Origin: CBFHMJ01 sp965656875
GTDB taxonomy: Bacteria > Pseudomonadota > Gammaproteobacteria > Enterobacterales > Alteromonadaceae
Direction: 5' to 3'
NCBI GenBank assembly: GCA_965656875.1
Contig: CBFHMJ010000002.1
Span: 1-64,000 of the forward strand
DNA: 64,000 nt
Shown: piece after piece, positions 18,952 to 27,744 of the stretch
Numbering within the stretch: position 1 is the stretch's first letter
Layout of the letters: each line of letters begins with the position of its first letter
Program-made: the position numbers and the translations under genes
Notes under the pieces: generated by a model
Databases searched by the model: none
Told to the model about the DNA's origin: nothing
The model's input: only the letters and a program-made list of their open reading frames with translations

Positions 18952-19001
18952 GAGTGTGTTGGATATTCTTATGTTACTGATTTAGCCGATGCTGTACTGA
19001 T

Positions 19002-19553
19002 TTAAAGCTGCTTCAATTCAGTCAGTAATGACTGATAAACCGTATCGAGTTCATCAATGGTTGGCGCATTATCAATGTTCTGCTTTGCTTTTACTGAGAA
19101 GCCAGATAACACGCCCAGACGTTGGTGAGATTCCAGAGATTTCAGTCGAATCATCGTCACTAACTCATTAATTGAAATGCCACGAGCTTCGGCTTCATGA
19201 GAAAGCAAAGCATAGCCGGGTGAATTTTCGCTTAATGAGTTCATCGCCACAGTAGAGACGAGCATGCTTTTGTAAGCATACTCTCGTTCTTTACCTGGCA
19301 GAATGTTGGTGGAGTTCATGCGCTTATCGTCTACCATCATTTCCAACTGTTGTAACAGGCGTTCCTTACGCGATGATAATATCGCTGCGGTTTGCTGGTC
19401 AGCTGTCGCAAGCGTAACTTGCCCGTTTTCAAGTACATACAGCGATGATGAATCAAAGTCTTGCGGTGCATTGAACCAGGTGTATTTATCGCTGGCATAC
19501 TTCGCCGGGCTGGCTTCTGCAAGTAAGCCGGATTGATCAAATCGTAAAAACAT
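19002..19553 (-). CDS. Last gene of the CIS cluster, possible fibre assembly/tail accessory protein
   Basis: A 183-aa protein, not confidently assigned. The N-terminus (MFLRFDQSGLLAEASPAKYASDKYTWF) and the following short beta-type segment resemble the start of phage tail-fibre-assembly proteins. The middle and C-terminal parts are helical (QQLEMMVDDKR..., a repeated ISINELVTMIRLKS-like segment). It starts 9 bp after the long fibre gene stops, with AGGAGAG upstream. Genes directly behind fibre genes are often fibre chaperones, so that role is inferred from position. Confidence 0.5.
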   Translation of the reverse strand: MFLRFDQSGLLAEASPAKYASDKYTWFNAPQDFDSSSLYVLENGQVTLATADQQTAAILSSRKERLLQQLEMMVDDKRMNSTNILPGKEREYAYKSMLVSTVAMNSLSENSPGYALLSHEAEARGISINELVTMIRLKSLESHQRLGVLSGFSVKAKQNIDNAPTIDELDTVYQSLLTELKQL

Positions 19554-19562
19554 TATTCTCTC

Positions 19563-22500
19563 CTATAAGTCCGGCGTTTCGTGATAAAGCACACCGATTA
19601 GTTTCAGTTGTACGTAGCAGCGATTGTGAACATCCCAGTCGATTTGTAAGGTGCCATCCGGATGCAGCGGAATAATATGAGAGCCCACCGAGAACCAGCT
19701 ATTCAGATAACCCCAACGGAACGGTGTGATATGCACTGAACGAGTCGAATCAACATCAGTTCCAATGATGATGGTATCTGATTCATAGTGATCGACCTGG
19801 TAGCTCACTTCACATACCACGCCTCTGGCATTCGACAGGTCGATACCAAAATCGATGTTGTGTCTGCGCTTTTTGTGTTTGAAGTCATAGATGCGATATA
19901 CCGGCTCTTCCAGAATGTGGATGCCGTGGCCCCAGTATGGCGGATATTGCGCTGCGTGAATGCGACCGTGAATAGTGACATCACCAGAGAACTCTGCTGC
20001 ACCGCCGACCGTTAATGTACCGTTGGTATGTTGATTGCCACTAATCGTGTGGCTTCCACCGACTGTCTGGCTGCCACCAATTTGCTGACTTCCAGACACT
20101 TGTTGAGAGCCTGATACAGTTTGGGCACCAGCGACTGACTGATTACCGACAACCGTTTGATGGCCTTCTACCGTCAGATCTGATTTGGCGGTCAGTGCTG
20201 CGGCGAAGGTTGCGGTACCCGACACTTGCTGTGCGCCAGCAACCTGCTGGGAACCCGCAATCGTTTGATTACCAGCAACCGTTTGATTGCCTTCAACCGT
20301 TAAATCCGCTTTTGCAGTCATTGCCGATGCGAACGTTGCCGCACCAGAGACATGTTGTGGACCCGCAACAGCCTGGCTACCGCCAACGGTCTGATTGCCA
20401 TCGACATTCAGGTTAGAGCGAGCTGTAATAGCTGAGTCAAACGTGGTTGCACCGGCAACATGTTGAGTACCAGAAACTTGCTGAGAACCCGCAATTGTTT
20501 GATTCCCTGCGGTTGACTGGCTGCCCTGAACGGTCAGGTCAGATTGTAATGTGACCGCAGAACCAAATGTTGCGTGACCACCAATGTGCTGAGTACCCGT
20601 AACCTGCTGGCTACCTGAAACTTGTTGTGCGCCAGCAACAGACTGATTACCTTCAACCTTTTGATTGGCTTGCATGGTCACATCACCAATGAGTGTTGAC
20701 TGGCCGTTCACCTGCTGGTTGCCATCAATTGTCTGGTTTTTACTGATGTGTTGATGACCCGCAACAGACTGGTCGCCAGCCACTGTCTGAGTCCCGGCTA
20801 TCGTTTGAGCGCCTGCAATATCAACGTTGCCCTGAACAGCTTGCTGACCACTAATTTGCTGATTACCCTGAATCAACATGTCTTGCTGGAACTGAGCGCT
20901 GCTGGCGAACTGTAGTTTCTCCGATGAGTGGCCGCTGAAGACAGTACCAGCGACAGTAATTTTATCGTGGTCTTCATCCCCGAGTTCGACATCACCTTGC
21001 AAGTGTTCCACATCTTTTGCGAAGGTTTCGCCGTCAATAATCAGGTCACTGCGCAGGCGGAGTACACCATCAATTGTTGTGTCACTTTGAATATGCGTCG
21101 TGCCAACCAGTGTTGTCTGGCCGCTTACCTGTAAGTCACCGTCTAACTGCTGATTTTGTGCAACGGTCAGATTACCCGCGATGGTTTGATTACCTGCCGT
21201 GTCCTGATGACCGGCTACTGTATGGTTGCCTTGTACTGCAACATCTGCGGCAAAGTCGGCGTTTCCAGTAACAGATTGCGTCCCTTTGACTGATTGATTG
21301 CCATCAACTTGTTGGTTTTGTGCAACAGCTTGATTACCTTCAATGTGCTGATTTCCGCTGGTTGACTGGTTGCCCGCAATCGTCTGATCGCCAGCAATGG
21401 CCATATTGGCGGCAAATTCAGCATCACCGGTGACGGCCTGCGTACCACCAATTTGTTGATTTTGGCTAATGGTTTGATGACCCGATACCGCCTGATCACC
21501 AGCAATCGTTACATTAGCGGCGAAATCAGCATCGCCAGTAACGGCTTGTGTACCACTGACAGCCTGAGCGCCACTAACCGACTGGCTTCCGCCGATTTGC
21601 TGATCTTGTTTAACCGTCTGATGACCATCAATGGATTGATTGCCCGCAATCGACTGATCACCCGCAACAGAAACATTCGCCGCAAAATCTGCGTCGCCTG
21701 TTACCGCCTGCGTACCGCCAATCGCTTGAGAGCCGGTGACTGCTTGATCACCGCCGATTTGCTGGTTTTGTTTAACCGTCTGATCACCATCAACCGATTG
21801 ATTACCGGCAATGGCGTGATCGCCCGCAACGGTAACGTTAGCTGCAAAATCTGCGTCGCCCGTCACTGCCTGAGTACCGCTAACCGCTTGAGAGCCGCTA
21901 ACTGATTGATCACCGCCGATTTGTTGGTTCTGTTTAACGGTTTGATGACCGTCAACCGACTGGTCGCCTGCAACTGTCACATTCGCAGCGAAATCCGCAT
22001 TGCCAGTAACGGCTTGTTCGCCACCGATGGCCTGGTTGCCATCGACTTGTTGATGTTGGGCAATGGTTTGACTGCCTTCAATGTTCACATTCGCGGCAAA
22101 GTCAGCATCACCGGTTACTGCCTGAGTACCACTGACTGACTGATTACCGCCAACCTGTTGCTGACCCGAAATGGCTTGATTCCCTGCAACAGTATGGTCG
22201 CCTGCAACATCAACGTTAGAGGCAAAATCTGCATCGCCAGTAACGGCCTGTGTGCCGCCGACCTGTTGATGTTGTGAAATTGTCTGACTGCCTGAAACTG
22301 ACTGGTTGCCCGCAATATTGTGATCACCGGCAACATCAACGTTTGAAGCGAAATCAGCATCACCAGTGACAGATTGTGTGCCGCCGATTGACTGATTTTG
22401 TGTAATTGCCTGGCTGCCTGAAACGGATTGATTACCCGCAACGGTAACGTTTGCTGCAAAGTCTGCATCGCCCGTTACGGCCTGCGTACCGCTGATTGAC

Positions 22501-24068
22501 TGATTACCATCAATTTGCTGGTTTTGAGCCACAGACTGATTGCCTGCAATCGACTGATTACCGGCTACAGAGACATTCGCCGCAAAGTCAGCATTGCCAG
22601 TGACGGATTGTGTTCCGCCTACTTGCTGGCTATGGTCAACCGTTTGATGACCGGCAATGGATTGATTGCCTGTGATGGCAACATTAGCGGCGAAATCTGC
22701 ATCGCCAGTAACCGATTGCGTACCGCCAATGTGTTGATTTTGTGTAACCGACTGATTACCCGAAACTGATTGATTGCCTGATGTAGCGTGGTCGCCTGTT
22801 ACGTCAACGTTGGCCGCGAATGTCGCGTTTCCTGTGACGGCTTGCGTACCGCCTACTTGCTGATTTTGTGCAATCTGTTGATGACCCGACACAGTCTGAT
22901 TACCAGCAACAGTTTGTTCGCCATGTACATGTAAGTCTTGTTGGTACACGCCGGTGCTGGCGAACTGTAAATCACCTGTTGAATGAGCGCTGTGCATCAC
23001 GCCTGCCAGTGTGATCTTGTCGTTATCATCGTTGCCCAGTTCTACATCGCCTTGCAGATGTTCAACATCTCTCGCGAAAGTTTCACCGTCGATGATCAAA
23101 TCACTTTTCAGGCGAAGCACGCCGGTGATTTCGGTATTACCCTGAATTGCGGTGTCGCCTCCGACCTGAAGTGATCCGGTCAGTTGTTCATTACCTTGTA
23201 TCGTTACATTGCTGGCAAAGTTGGCATTGCCTGTTACCTGCTGATCACCGGATACTGCTTGCTGACCTGCGACTGATTGATCGCCCTGAATAGCGACATT
23301 GTTAGCAAAGTCAGCATTGCCTGTTACCTGTTGATCACCGGTTACCGCTTGTTGACCTGCAACGGCCTGATCGCCTTGTACGGTAACGTTGTTAGCGAAA
23401 TCAGCATTGCCTGTAACTTGTTGATTACCGGTTACAGCTTGTTGACCAGCAATGGACTGATCGCCCTGAACGGTGACGTTGTTGGCAAACTGCGCGTTGC
23501 CAGTAACGCGTTGATCACCCGTGACGGCCTGTTGACCAGCAATAGTCTGATCACCCTGAACCTGAACGTTTTTTGCAATATTCGTATTGCCCGCGATGTG
23601 TTGATCACCGCCAATGGTTTGTTGTCCGTTTACCGTTTGATCGCCGTGAATAGCAACATCTTTCTGGAACTGTCCATCGCTGGCAATAACCAGTGACTGG
23701 CTGGAATGAGTACTTTCGATCACACCGGCAACACGAATGCTGTCGTGATCGTCGTCACCCAGTTCAACATCACCTTGCAGATGTTCAACATCTTTTGCAA
23801 AGGTTTCGCCATCAATGATCAAGTCACTTTTCAGACGAAGCACACCTTGAATCGTGGCATTGCCATGAACGTTAAGGTCGGCGGTTGAAAAATCCTGTTC
23901 CGGGTTACCGGCTAAGTCAGCTTTTTTGGCTAACTGTTCTTCCATGTCCTGATACAGGTCATCGGCCAGTTGCTGAATATCGTCGGTGTGATAACGATAG
24001 GTTTGCAGTCGGTAGGTCAAATCCTCAGGCATTAACTCACCTGACGTAGTCGAAGAATCTTTTTTCAT
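19563..24068 (-). CDS. Giant hexapeptide-repeat fibre protein of the CIS
   Basis: 1501 aa. Residues 1-75 are a polar, helical leader. A module of about 65 residues (containing LRLKSDLIIDGETF, then DVEHLQGDVELG) occurs three times, near residues 75-140, 312-380 and 1001-1065. Between and after these modules are uninterrupted six-residue repeats of the form G-[ND]-Q-[ST]-[VI]-x (roughly 29, 103 and 50 units). The last about 135 residues, beginning GRIHAAQYPPYWG, are a non-repetitive globular tip. The period and the alternating G and V/I suggest a parallel beta-solenoid or trimeric fibre shaft, with the C-terminal domain as receptor-binding tip. Position near the end of the CIS operon supports a tail-fibre role. 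No close named family is recognised. Confidence 0.75.
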   Translation of the reverse strand: MKKDSSTTSGELMPEDLTYRLQTYRYHTDDIQQLADDLYQDMEEQLAKKADLAGNPEQDFSTADLNVHGNATIQGVLRLKSDLIIDGETFAKDVEHLQGDVELGDDDHDSIRVAGVIESTHSSQSLVIASDGQFQKDVAIHGDQTVNGQQTIGGDQHIAGNTNIAKNVQVQGDQTIAGQQAVTGDQRVTGNAQFANNVTVQGDQSIAGQQAVTGNQQVTGNADFANNVTVQGDQAVAGQQAVTGDQQVTGNADFANNVAIQGDQSVAGQQAVSGDQQVTGNANFASNVTIQGNEQLTGSLQVGGDTAIQGNTEITGVLRLKSDLIIDGETFARDVEHLQGDVELGNDDNDKITLAGVMHSAHSTGDLQFASTGVYQQDLHVHGEQTVAGNQTVSGHQQIAQNQQVGGTQAVTGNATFAANVDVTGDHATSGNQSVSGNQSVTQNQHIGGTQSVTGDADFAANVAITGNQSIAGHQTVDHSQQVGGTQSVTGNADFAANVSVAGNQSIAGNQSVAQNQQIDGNQSISGTQAVTGDADFAANVTVAGNQSVSGSQAITQNQSIGGTQSVTGDADFASNVDVAGDHNIAGNQSVSGSQTISQHQQVGGTQAVTGDADFASNVDVAGDHTVAGNQAISGQQQVGGNQSVSGTQAVTGDADFAANVNIEGSQTIAQHQQVDGNQAIGGEQAVTGNADFAANVTVAGDQSVDGHQTVKQNQQIGGDQSVSGSQAVSGTQAVTGDADFAANVTVAGDHAIAGNQSVDGDQTVKQNQQIGGDQAVTGSQAIGGTQAVTGDADFAANVSVAGDQSIAGNQSIDGHQTVKQDQQIGGSQSVSGAQAVSGTQAVTGDADFAANVTIAGDQAVSGHQTISQNQQIGGTQAVTGDAEFAANMAIAGDQTIAGNQSTSGNQHIEGNQAVAQNQQVDGNQSVKGTQSVTGNADFAADVAVQGNHTVAGHQDTAGNQTIAGNLTVAQNQQLDGDLQVSGQTTLVGTTHIQSDTTIDGVLRLRSDLIIDGETFAKDVEHLQGDVELGDEDHDKITVAGTVFSGHSSEKLQFASSAQFQQDMLIQGNQQISGQQAVQGNVDIAGAQTIAGTQTVAGDQSVAGHQHISKNQTIDGNQQVNGQSTLIGDVTMQANQKVEGNQSVAGAQQVSGSQQVTGTQHIGGHATFGSAVTLQSDLTVQGSQSTAGNQTIAGSQQVSGTQHVAGATTFDSAITARSNLNVDGNQTVGGSQAVAGPQHVSGAATFASAMTAKADLTVEGNQTVAGNQTIAGSQQVAGAQQVSGTATFAAALTAKSDLTVEGHQTVVGNQSVAGAQTVSGSQQVSGSQQIGGSQTVGGSHTISGNQHTNGTLTVGGAAEFSGDVTIHGRIHAAQYPPYWGHGIHILEEPVYRIYDFKHKKRRHNIDFGIDLSNARGVVCEVSYQVDHYESDTIIIGTDVDSTRSVHITPFRWGYLNSWFSVGSHIIPLHPDGTLQIDWDVHNRCYVQLKLIGVLYHETPDL
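19967..23648 (-). repeat. 18-bp-period coding repeat array in the fibre gene
   Basis: Nearly the whole interval encodes six-residue repeats, interrupted only by two copies of the non-repeat module (about 22930-23130 and 20875-21065). Codons vary between units although the peptide pattern is strict, so the array looks old and under protein-level selection rather than freshly amplified. Larger blocks such as GTQAVTGDADFAANV recur many times, suggesting past block duplication. Confidence 0.85.
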
Positions 24069-24083
24069 AATGCATCCAAGAAG

Positions 24084-25904
24084 TTAAGCGTTGTGATAGG
24101 TACCAATGACCAGGAGTACAGGCGTTGATGGATCAAGGGATTCGCCTGGGTTCGGTTGTTGTTCAATAACCACACCGTGTTGATTCGGGTTGTTGGTGGC
24201 CTGATTCAGGACATCAAAGGCAATGCCTGCATTGACCAGCTGAGACTGAGCAAACGATTGAGTATTTCCCATCAGATTAGGAACATGTTGTGCAACAGCG
24301 CTGGTTGGTTGGTCTGGTGTAAAGTTCAGTTCGAGCTTGCTGTAGTGATTCGGATCGAGATTCGTCAGTGCTGACAGATAAGGAACAATCACTTTGTCTG
24401 GTTCTGTACTGAGTAACACCGCCGCTTCGATTTTTACGTCGCTCAGGGCAAAGCCATTGGTTTTGACATTGGCCAGTTGTTCCGCGAAATCGTTGATTAA
24501 ATCACTGGTATTAAACGCCAGACCAACGTTTGCCACCGGTTCACCTTTTGAGGGTTCTTCTTCATCAACTGGAGGTTGATACATCGCGGCTCTGGCGCGT
24601 AGTTCTCTGAGTTGCTGCGCCGGAGAGGGCTGAATCATCAGTGAACTGGTTTCCCAGCGGCCACCGGTGAGGTGACCGTTCAGGCCTTCTTTGATAGGGG
24701 TTTCAATCAGATTTCCACTTTGCTGACCTAATGGGAAATACAGTGCCAGCGGGAATTCATCACCTTCCAGTCGATACAAATAGTTGTTGGTGATTTCGTG
24801 GCTGCTGCGACCGGTTGACCATAAGCGAACGTCTGCCAACCAGGAAGCCAGGCCAGCCGCTTGTTGTGCGGAACTTGCGCCAATGCGGAATGTTCCAGCT
24901 GCGGGGATATCATGCGTTGGTGGAATACGGACTTGTTTTCCGTGCTGTTGACCGTTGATAAACAGACTGGTTTTTCCGTCTCGTTTATTCCATTTCACTG
25001 CGATGTGAGTCCAGTGACCCGTTACCAGATTGACATCGGTCGCCAGTGTTGCGCCTGCGATATTGATAGTAAGCGCCAGTGGGTTAACCAGGCTGAAACC
25101 TTCTAATCCCGCGTCATTGCGATAATCGATAATGACGGATTCGCTGGTGGCATGATAGGAGCGATACCAGCATTCAACGGTGAAACGTTGCTGAGGAAAG
25201 TCATCAACACCTGTGACAGCGACGTGTTCTTCAGCCCGATCGATGTACAGCGCATTAACGTGCTGTGGCTGATAGGGCTGTGTTTGTTCTCGCCAGCTAT
25301 GTAGTGTGCCAGCCAGATAGTGCTGCTGAACTAAATCGCGCAGACCTACGGCTTCTGTCAGTGGAAACCAGGATTGAAGACCCGGTTCTGTGCCAGTGAT
25401 AGACAAAACCGACAGCGCACTGATTTGTTCGGCGTTAAAGGTTTTTTGCCAGCGTCTGACATCGTAAACAGAACCATCCAGTCCCTGACCCAGTTGAAGC
25501 CGTCCTTCGTCGTCCTGCCATTGTTCTGCCAGCGCTTGTTGCGCAACACAGTTGCCATCAATAAACAGACAAACGGTTGGGCGGTCGCTATGACTGACTG
25601 TAAACGCCAACTGAATCCATTGATTAAACGGATTAGGTAAGGCTGCTGTCAGCGTTAATGCCTGCGACTGGCCTGTGATTAATCGGAGATAGTGTTCATT
25701 GTTTTCTTCAAACAACGTCAGTGAATACAACAGATCATCACCTGCTGTTTTTTGAATAAGAGTCGCCTGTTCATCAATCGCGTTGACATACAGCCAGAGA
25801 GACAAGGTGAAATTACCTGTATCACCGGTACTGGCATCAACGTCAGATGTCAAAAAAGCGTTTTTCCCGAGATCAACCAGGGACCCGAGCGCAAGTTCAG
25901 TCAT
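24084..25904 (-). CDS. Double LamG (concanavalin-like) plus PASTA protein of the CIS
   Basis: About 606 aa from the ATG at 25904 (a TTG at 25940 is also in frame). Two LamG/laminin-G-like jelly-roll domains are seen, at about residues 15-190 (GNFTLSLWLYV...) and 225-395 (FTVECWYRSYHATSES...TSLFINGQQHG). A linker follows, then a domain of about 100 residues containing FALSDVKIEAAVLLSTEPDK, then a C-terminal PASTA-like domain (VPNLMGNTQSFAQSQLVNAG...GVVIEQQPNPGESLDPST). LamG domains bind glycans or proteins, and PASTA domains are known from peptidoglycan-sensing kinases and PBPs. It lies between two unknown CIS genes and the giant fibre, so a surface-recognition role is inferred. Confidence 0.75.
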   Translation of the reverse strand: MTELALGSLVDLGKNAFLTSDVDASTGDTGNFTLSLWLYVNAIDEQATLIQKTAGDDLLYSLTLFEENNEHYLRLITGQSQALTLTAALPNPFNQWIQLAFTVSHSDRPTVCLFIDGNCVAQQALAEQWQDDEGRLQLGQGLDGSVYDVRRWQKTFNAEQISALSVLSITGTEPGLQSWFPLTEAVGLRDLVQQHYLAGTLHSWREQTQPYQPQHVNALYIDRAEEHVAVTGVDDFPQQRFTVECWYRSYHATSESVIIDYRNDAGLEGFSLVNPLALTINIAGATLATDVNLVTGHWTHIAVKWNKRDGKTSLFINGQQHGKQVRIPPTHDIPAAGTFRIGASSAQQAAGLASWLADVRLWSTGRSSHEITNNYLYRLEGDEFPLALYFPLGQQSGNLIETPIKEGLNGHLTGGRWETSSLMIQPSPAQQLRELRARAAMYQPPVDEEEPSKGEPVANVGLAFNTSDLINDFAEQLANVKTNGFALSDVKIEAAVLLSTEPDKVIVPYLSALTNLDPNHYSKLELNFTPDQPTSAVAQHVPNLMGNTQSFAQSQLVNAGIAFDVLNQATNNPNQHGVVIEQQPNPGESLDPSTPVLLVIGTYHNA

Positions 25905-25972
25905 AGTGAAATTCCAGTGTTTAAATTGAAAAGAAGGCAAAGAAGGTGTGGCAGCGAGTCAGACGAGCCAGG

Positions 25973-26560
25973 TTATGCCTGAATAAGCAATGCTTCGCGG
26001 CGACCACAGACCGAAAAAACCAGCGGGAATCGAGCATTCTGGTCGATATCGGCGGTGGTGATATTGATGTGGTAGACACCTTGTTCGTCAGCATCAGCCA
26101 GTGGATTTCCGATAGTTGTCGTCGATGACAATGCTCTGTCGTTGACGGTGACCGCGAGGGAACGATCCAGATTGACATCAATGGTTGGCCACTGTGCCAT
26201 TGCTGGAAGTAAGTCGCCGTCAAGCGTGGCAAGTTTTACTGCAACAGTCAGAGCATTACCGTTGGCGCTCACTTGATGAATAACCGGTTTAACCGCGACT
26301 TGCTGGTTATCAACGGCAACAAATCGCGTTTGAATACCGCTGGCAGTCCGATGGCTGTTCTTACTGTTAATTAACTGAACGCGTGAAACAGCCTGTCCGC
26401 CCTGATAACTGGCGGTGAGGGCAACTTTCAAATCAACACTGAGTTCTGGCATATGAAATGGCATACCCGTTTGTTGCAGATGTTGCTGGGTTTGGGTGGC
26501 TTCAGCCGCGATGCCATTTAGCAAGGCTGTGATGCCCATAGCAGATGAATGAATACTCAT
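25973..26560 (-). CDS. CIS-cluster protein of unknown function (195 aa)
   Basis: Not recognised. After a helical N-terminus (MSIHSSAMGITALLNGIAAEATQTQQ) the rest is rich in beta-type segments (VDLKVALTASYQGG, LTVAVKLATLDG, YHINITTADID), suggesting a small beta-sandwich. It starts 12 bp after the previous gene's stop, with GAGAGG upstream, so it is part of the operon. Could be a fibre-network adaptor or cargo; there is no sequence evidence for either. Confidence 0.6.
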   Translation of the reverse strand: MSIHSSAMGITALLNGIAAEATQTQQHLQQTGMPFHMPELSVDLKVALTASYQGGQAVSRVQLINSKNSHRTASGIQTRFVAVDNQQVAVKPVIHQVSANGNALTVAVKLATLDGDLLPAMAQWPTIDVNLDRSLAVTVNDRALSSTTTIGNPLADADEQGVYHINITTADIDQNARFPLVFSVCGRREALLIQA

Positions 26561-26571
26561 GCAGGCCTCTC

Positions 26572-27639
26572 TTAACCATTCACAGTATTAATAACGGATT
26601 GAATGGCTGACAACGACAGTGATTCCAGGTCATCCAGTGAGATCTGGCTGAGTGCTGTCAGATAATCGGACAAACGGTCACGATTCAGATTGATAACACC
26701 AGCTTCATTCATCATTTCAAACGTAATGTTTTCTGGTGTACGCAGTTGTAACGCGCTGATCATCTGTGCGACCAGATTGGCCTGATTGATCGCTGTTTGT
26801 AATGCATCTTCATTGGCCAGACTGGTGAGTTCTGCCAGTCGAGTGCGGTAGTGCGCGAGATTACGATCAACCGCGCCATTAACACCGGCAGCAAAGAGTT
26901 CACTCATGACCAGTGGGCGTAAGTCACGTTTTTGCACATAATCAGCAATCACAATAAAGGCATTAGTACGAGTGATGAGTTGTTGCAGTGCCGGAATATG
27001 CGGTAATTCGTCCGGGTGCAATTGATTCAGGCGAATCTGATATGCGCTCAGATTGCTCATTTCAATATCGTTAACGCCTGTTGTTGCCAGTGCATCAGCC
27101 GTAACCTGTTCGGCAGTTTTAGCAATAACCAGCGCACGAATTCCATCAAATGCCTGATTTGTTACATCATCCAGCATTTGTGTTACGCGTTTTTCAAACA
27201 GCCCCGGTGCATTGGTTGGAACCAGCGTTGCTTTAATTTCACTGGCTGCATCGGCAGTAAAGTGAGACGACAAAAAGTTGCGTTCACTTAATAGCTGACC
27301 ATAAACAGACACGCCAGCATTGTTGTGAGCAAGCTGTAATGCCATTTTCAGATTGACCTGGGTTTCACCCAGTTGATAGAACTCGGGCACAAACCCCAGT
27401 TCCAGCAGTGAATATTTGTGACGACCAAATAAAACCTGATCGTCCGGATTTGCCCCTGCCATGCGTTCTGCAATAGCCAGGGTTTCCTGATTAAGCTTCT
27501 CCTGCGTTTTGAGAATGCTTGAAGTCACAGCTTCCAATACCGCATTAAGAGGTGCTTGCGAGAGTTGAGTCGCAAGCGGTGACGAAGTGAAAGCATTAGT
27601 CGCCTCGGAAGGCGATGGAGTAGCAGTCTTGAGAGCCAT
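26572..27639 (-). CDS. CIS-cluster helical protein of unknown function (355 aa)
   Basis: Start taken at ATG 27639, with AGGAG upstream; an in-frame start at 27666 would add nine residues. The sequence is mostly helical, with one recognisable stretch near residue 75-110 (LFGRHKYSLLELGFVPEFYQLGE). The C-terminus has repeated Leu/Ile-rich helices (LSDYLTALSQISLDDLESLSLS). No known domain is recognised. It sits between the tape-measure-type gene and a beta-rich unknown. It shares the LGFxPEFY-type region with no other gene here. Confidence 0.6.
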   Translation of the reverse strand: MALKTATPSPSEATNAFTSSPLATQLSQAPLNAVLEAVTSSILKTQEKLNQETLAIAERMAGANPDDQVLFGRHKYSLLELGFVPEFYQLGETQVNLKMALQLAHNNAGVSVYGQLLSERNFLSSHFTADAASEIKATLVPTNAPGLFEKRVTQMLDDVTNQAFDGIRALVIAKTAEQVTADALATTGVNDIEMSNLSAYQIRLNQLHPDELPHIPALQQLITRTNAFIVIADYVQKRDLRPLVMSELFAAGVNGAVDRNLAHYRTRLAELTSLANEDALQTAINQANLVAQMISALQLRTPENITFEMMNEAGVINLNRDRLSDYLTALSQISLDDLESLSLSAIQSVINTVNG

Positions 27640-27744
27640 AACGTCTCCTGATAAATAAAAGGACAAACAGAGTCTGCGTGGAACTTTTGTCGATGAATCG
27701 AGAAAGGTCAGTCGTCAGTGATTATTGAGGCTAAACAGGGGACG

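Noticed and set aside
18850..19000. Second attachment site (copy of the tRNA-Arg 3' end) at the far end of the CIS cluster
   Set aside because: Read through the boundary by eye; no match to the tRNA 3' terminal sequence was seen.
21453..22139. Long antisense frames on the plus strand inside the fibre gene
   Set aside because: They are shadows produced by the regular codon pattern of the repeats and have no ribosome site or family resemblance.
19967..23648. CRISPR array or non-coding satellite
   Set aside because: The repeats are codon-phased, with synonymous variation and a strict peptide period within one open frame; no spacers or cas genes.
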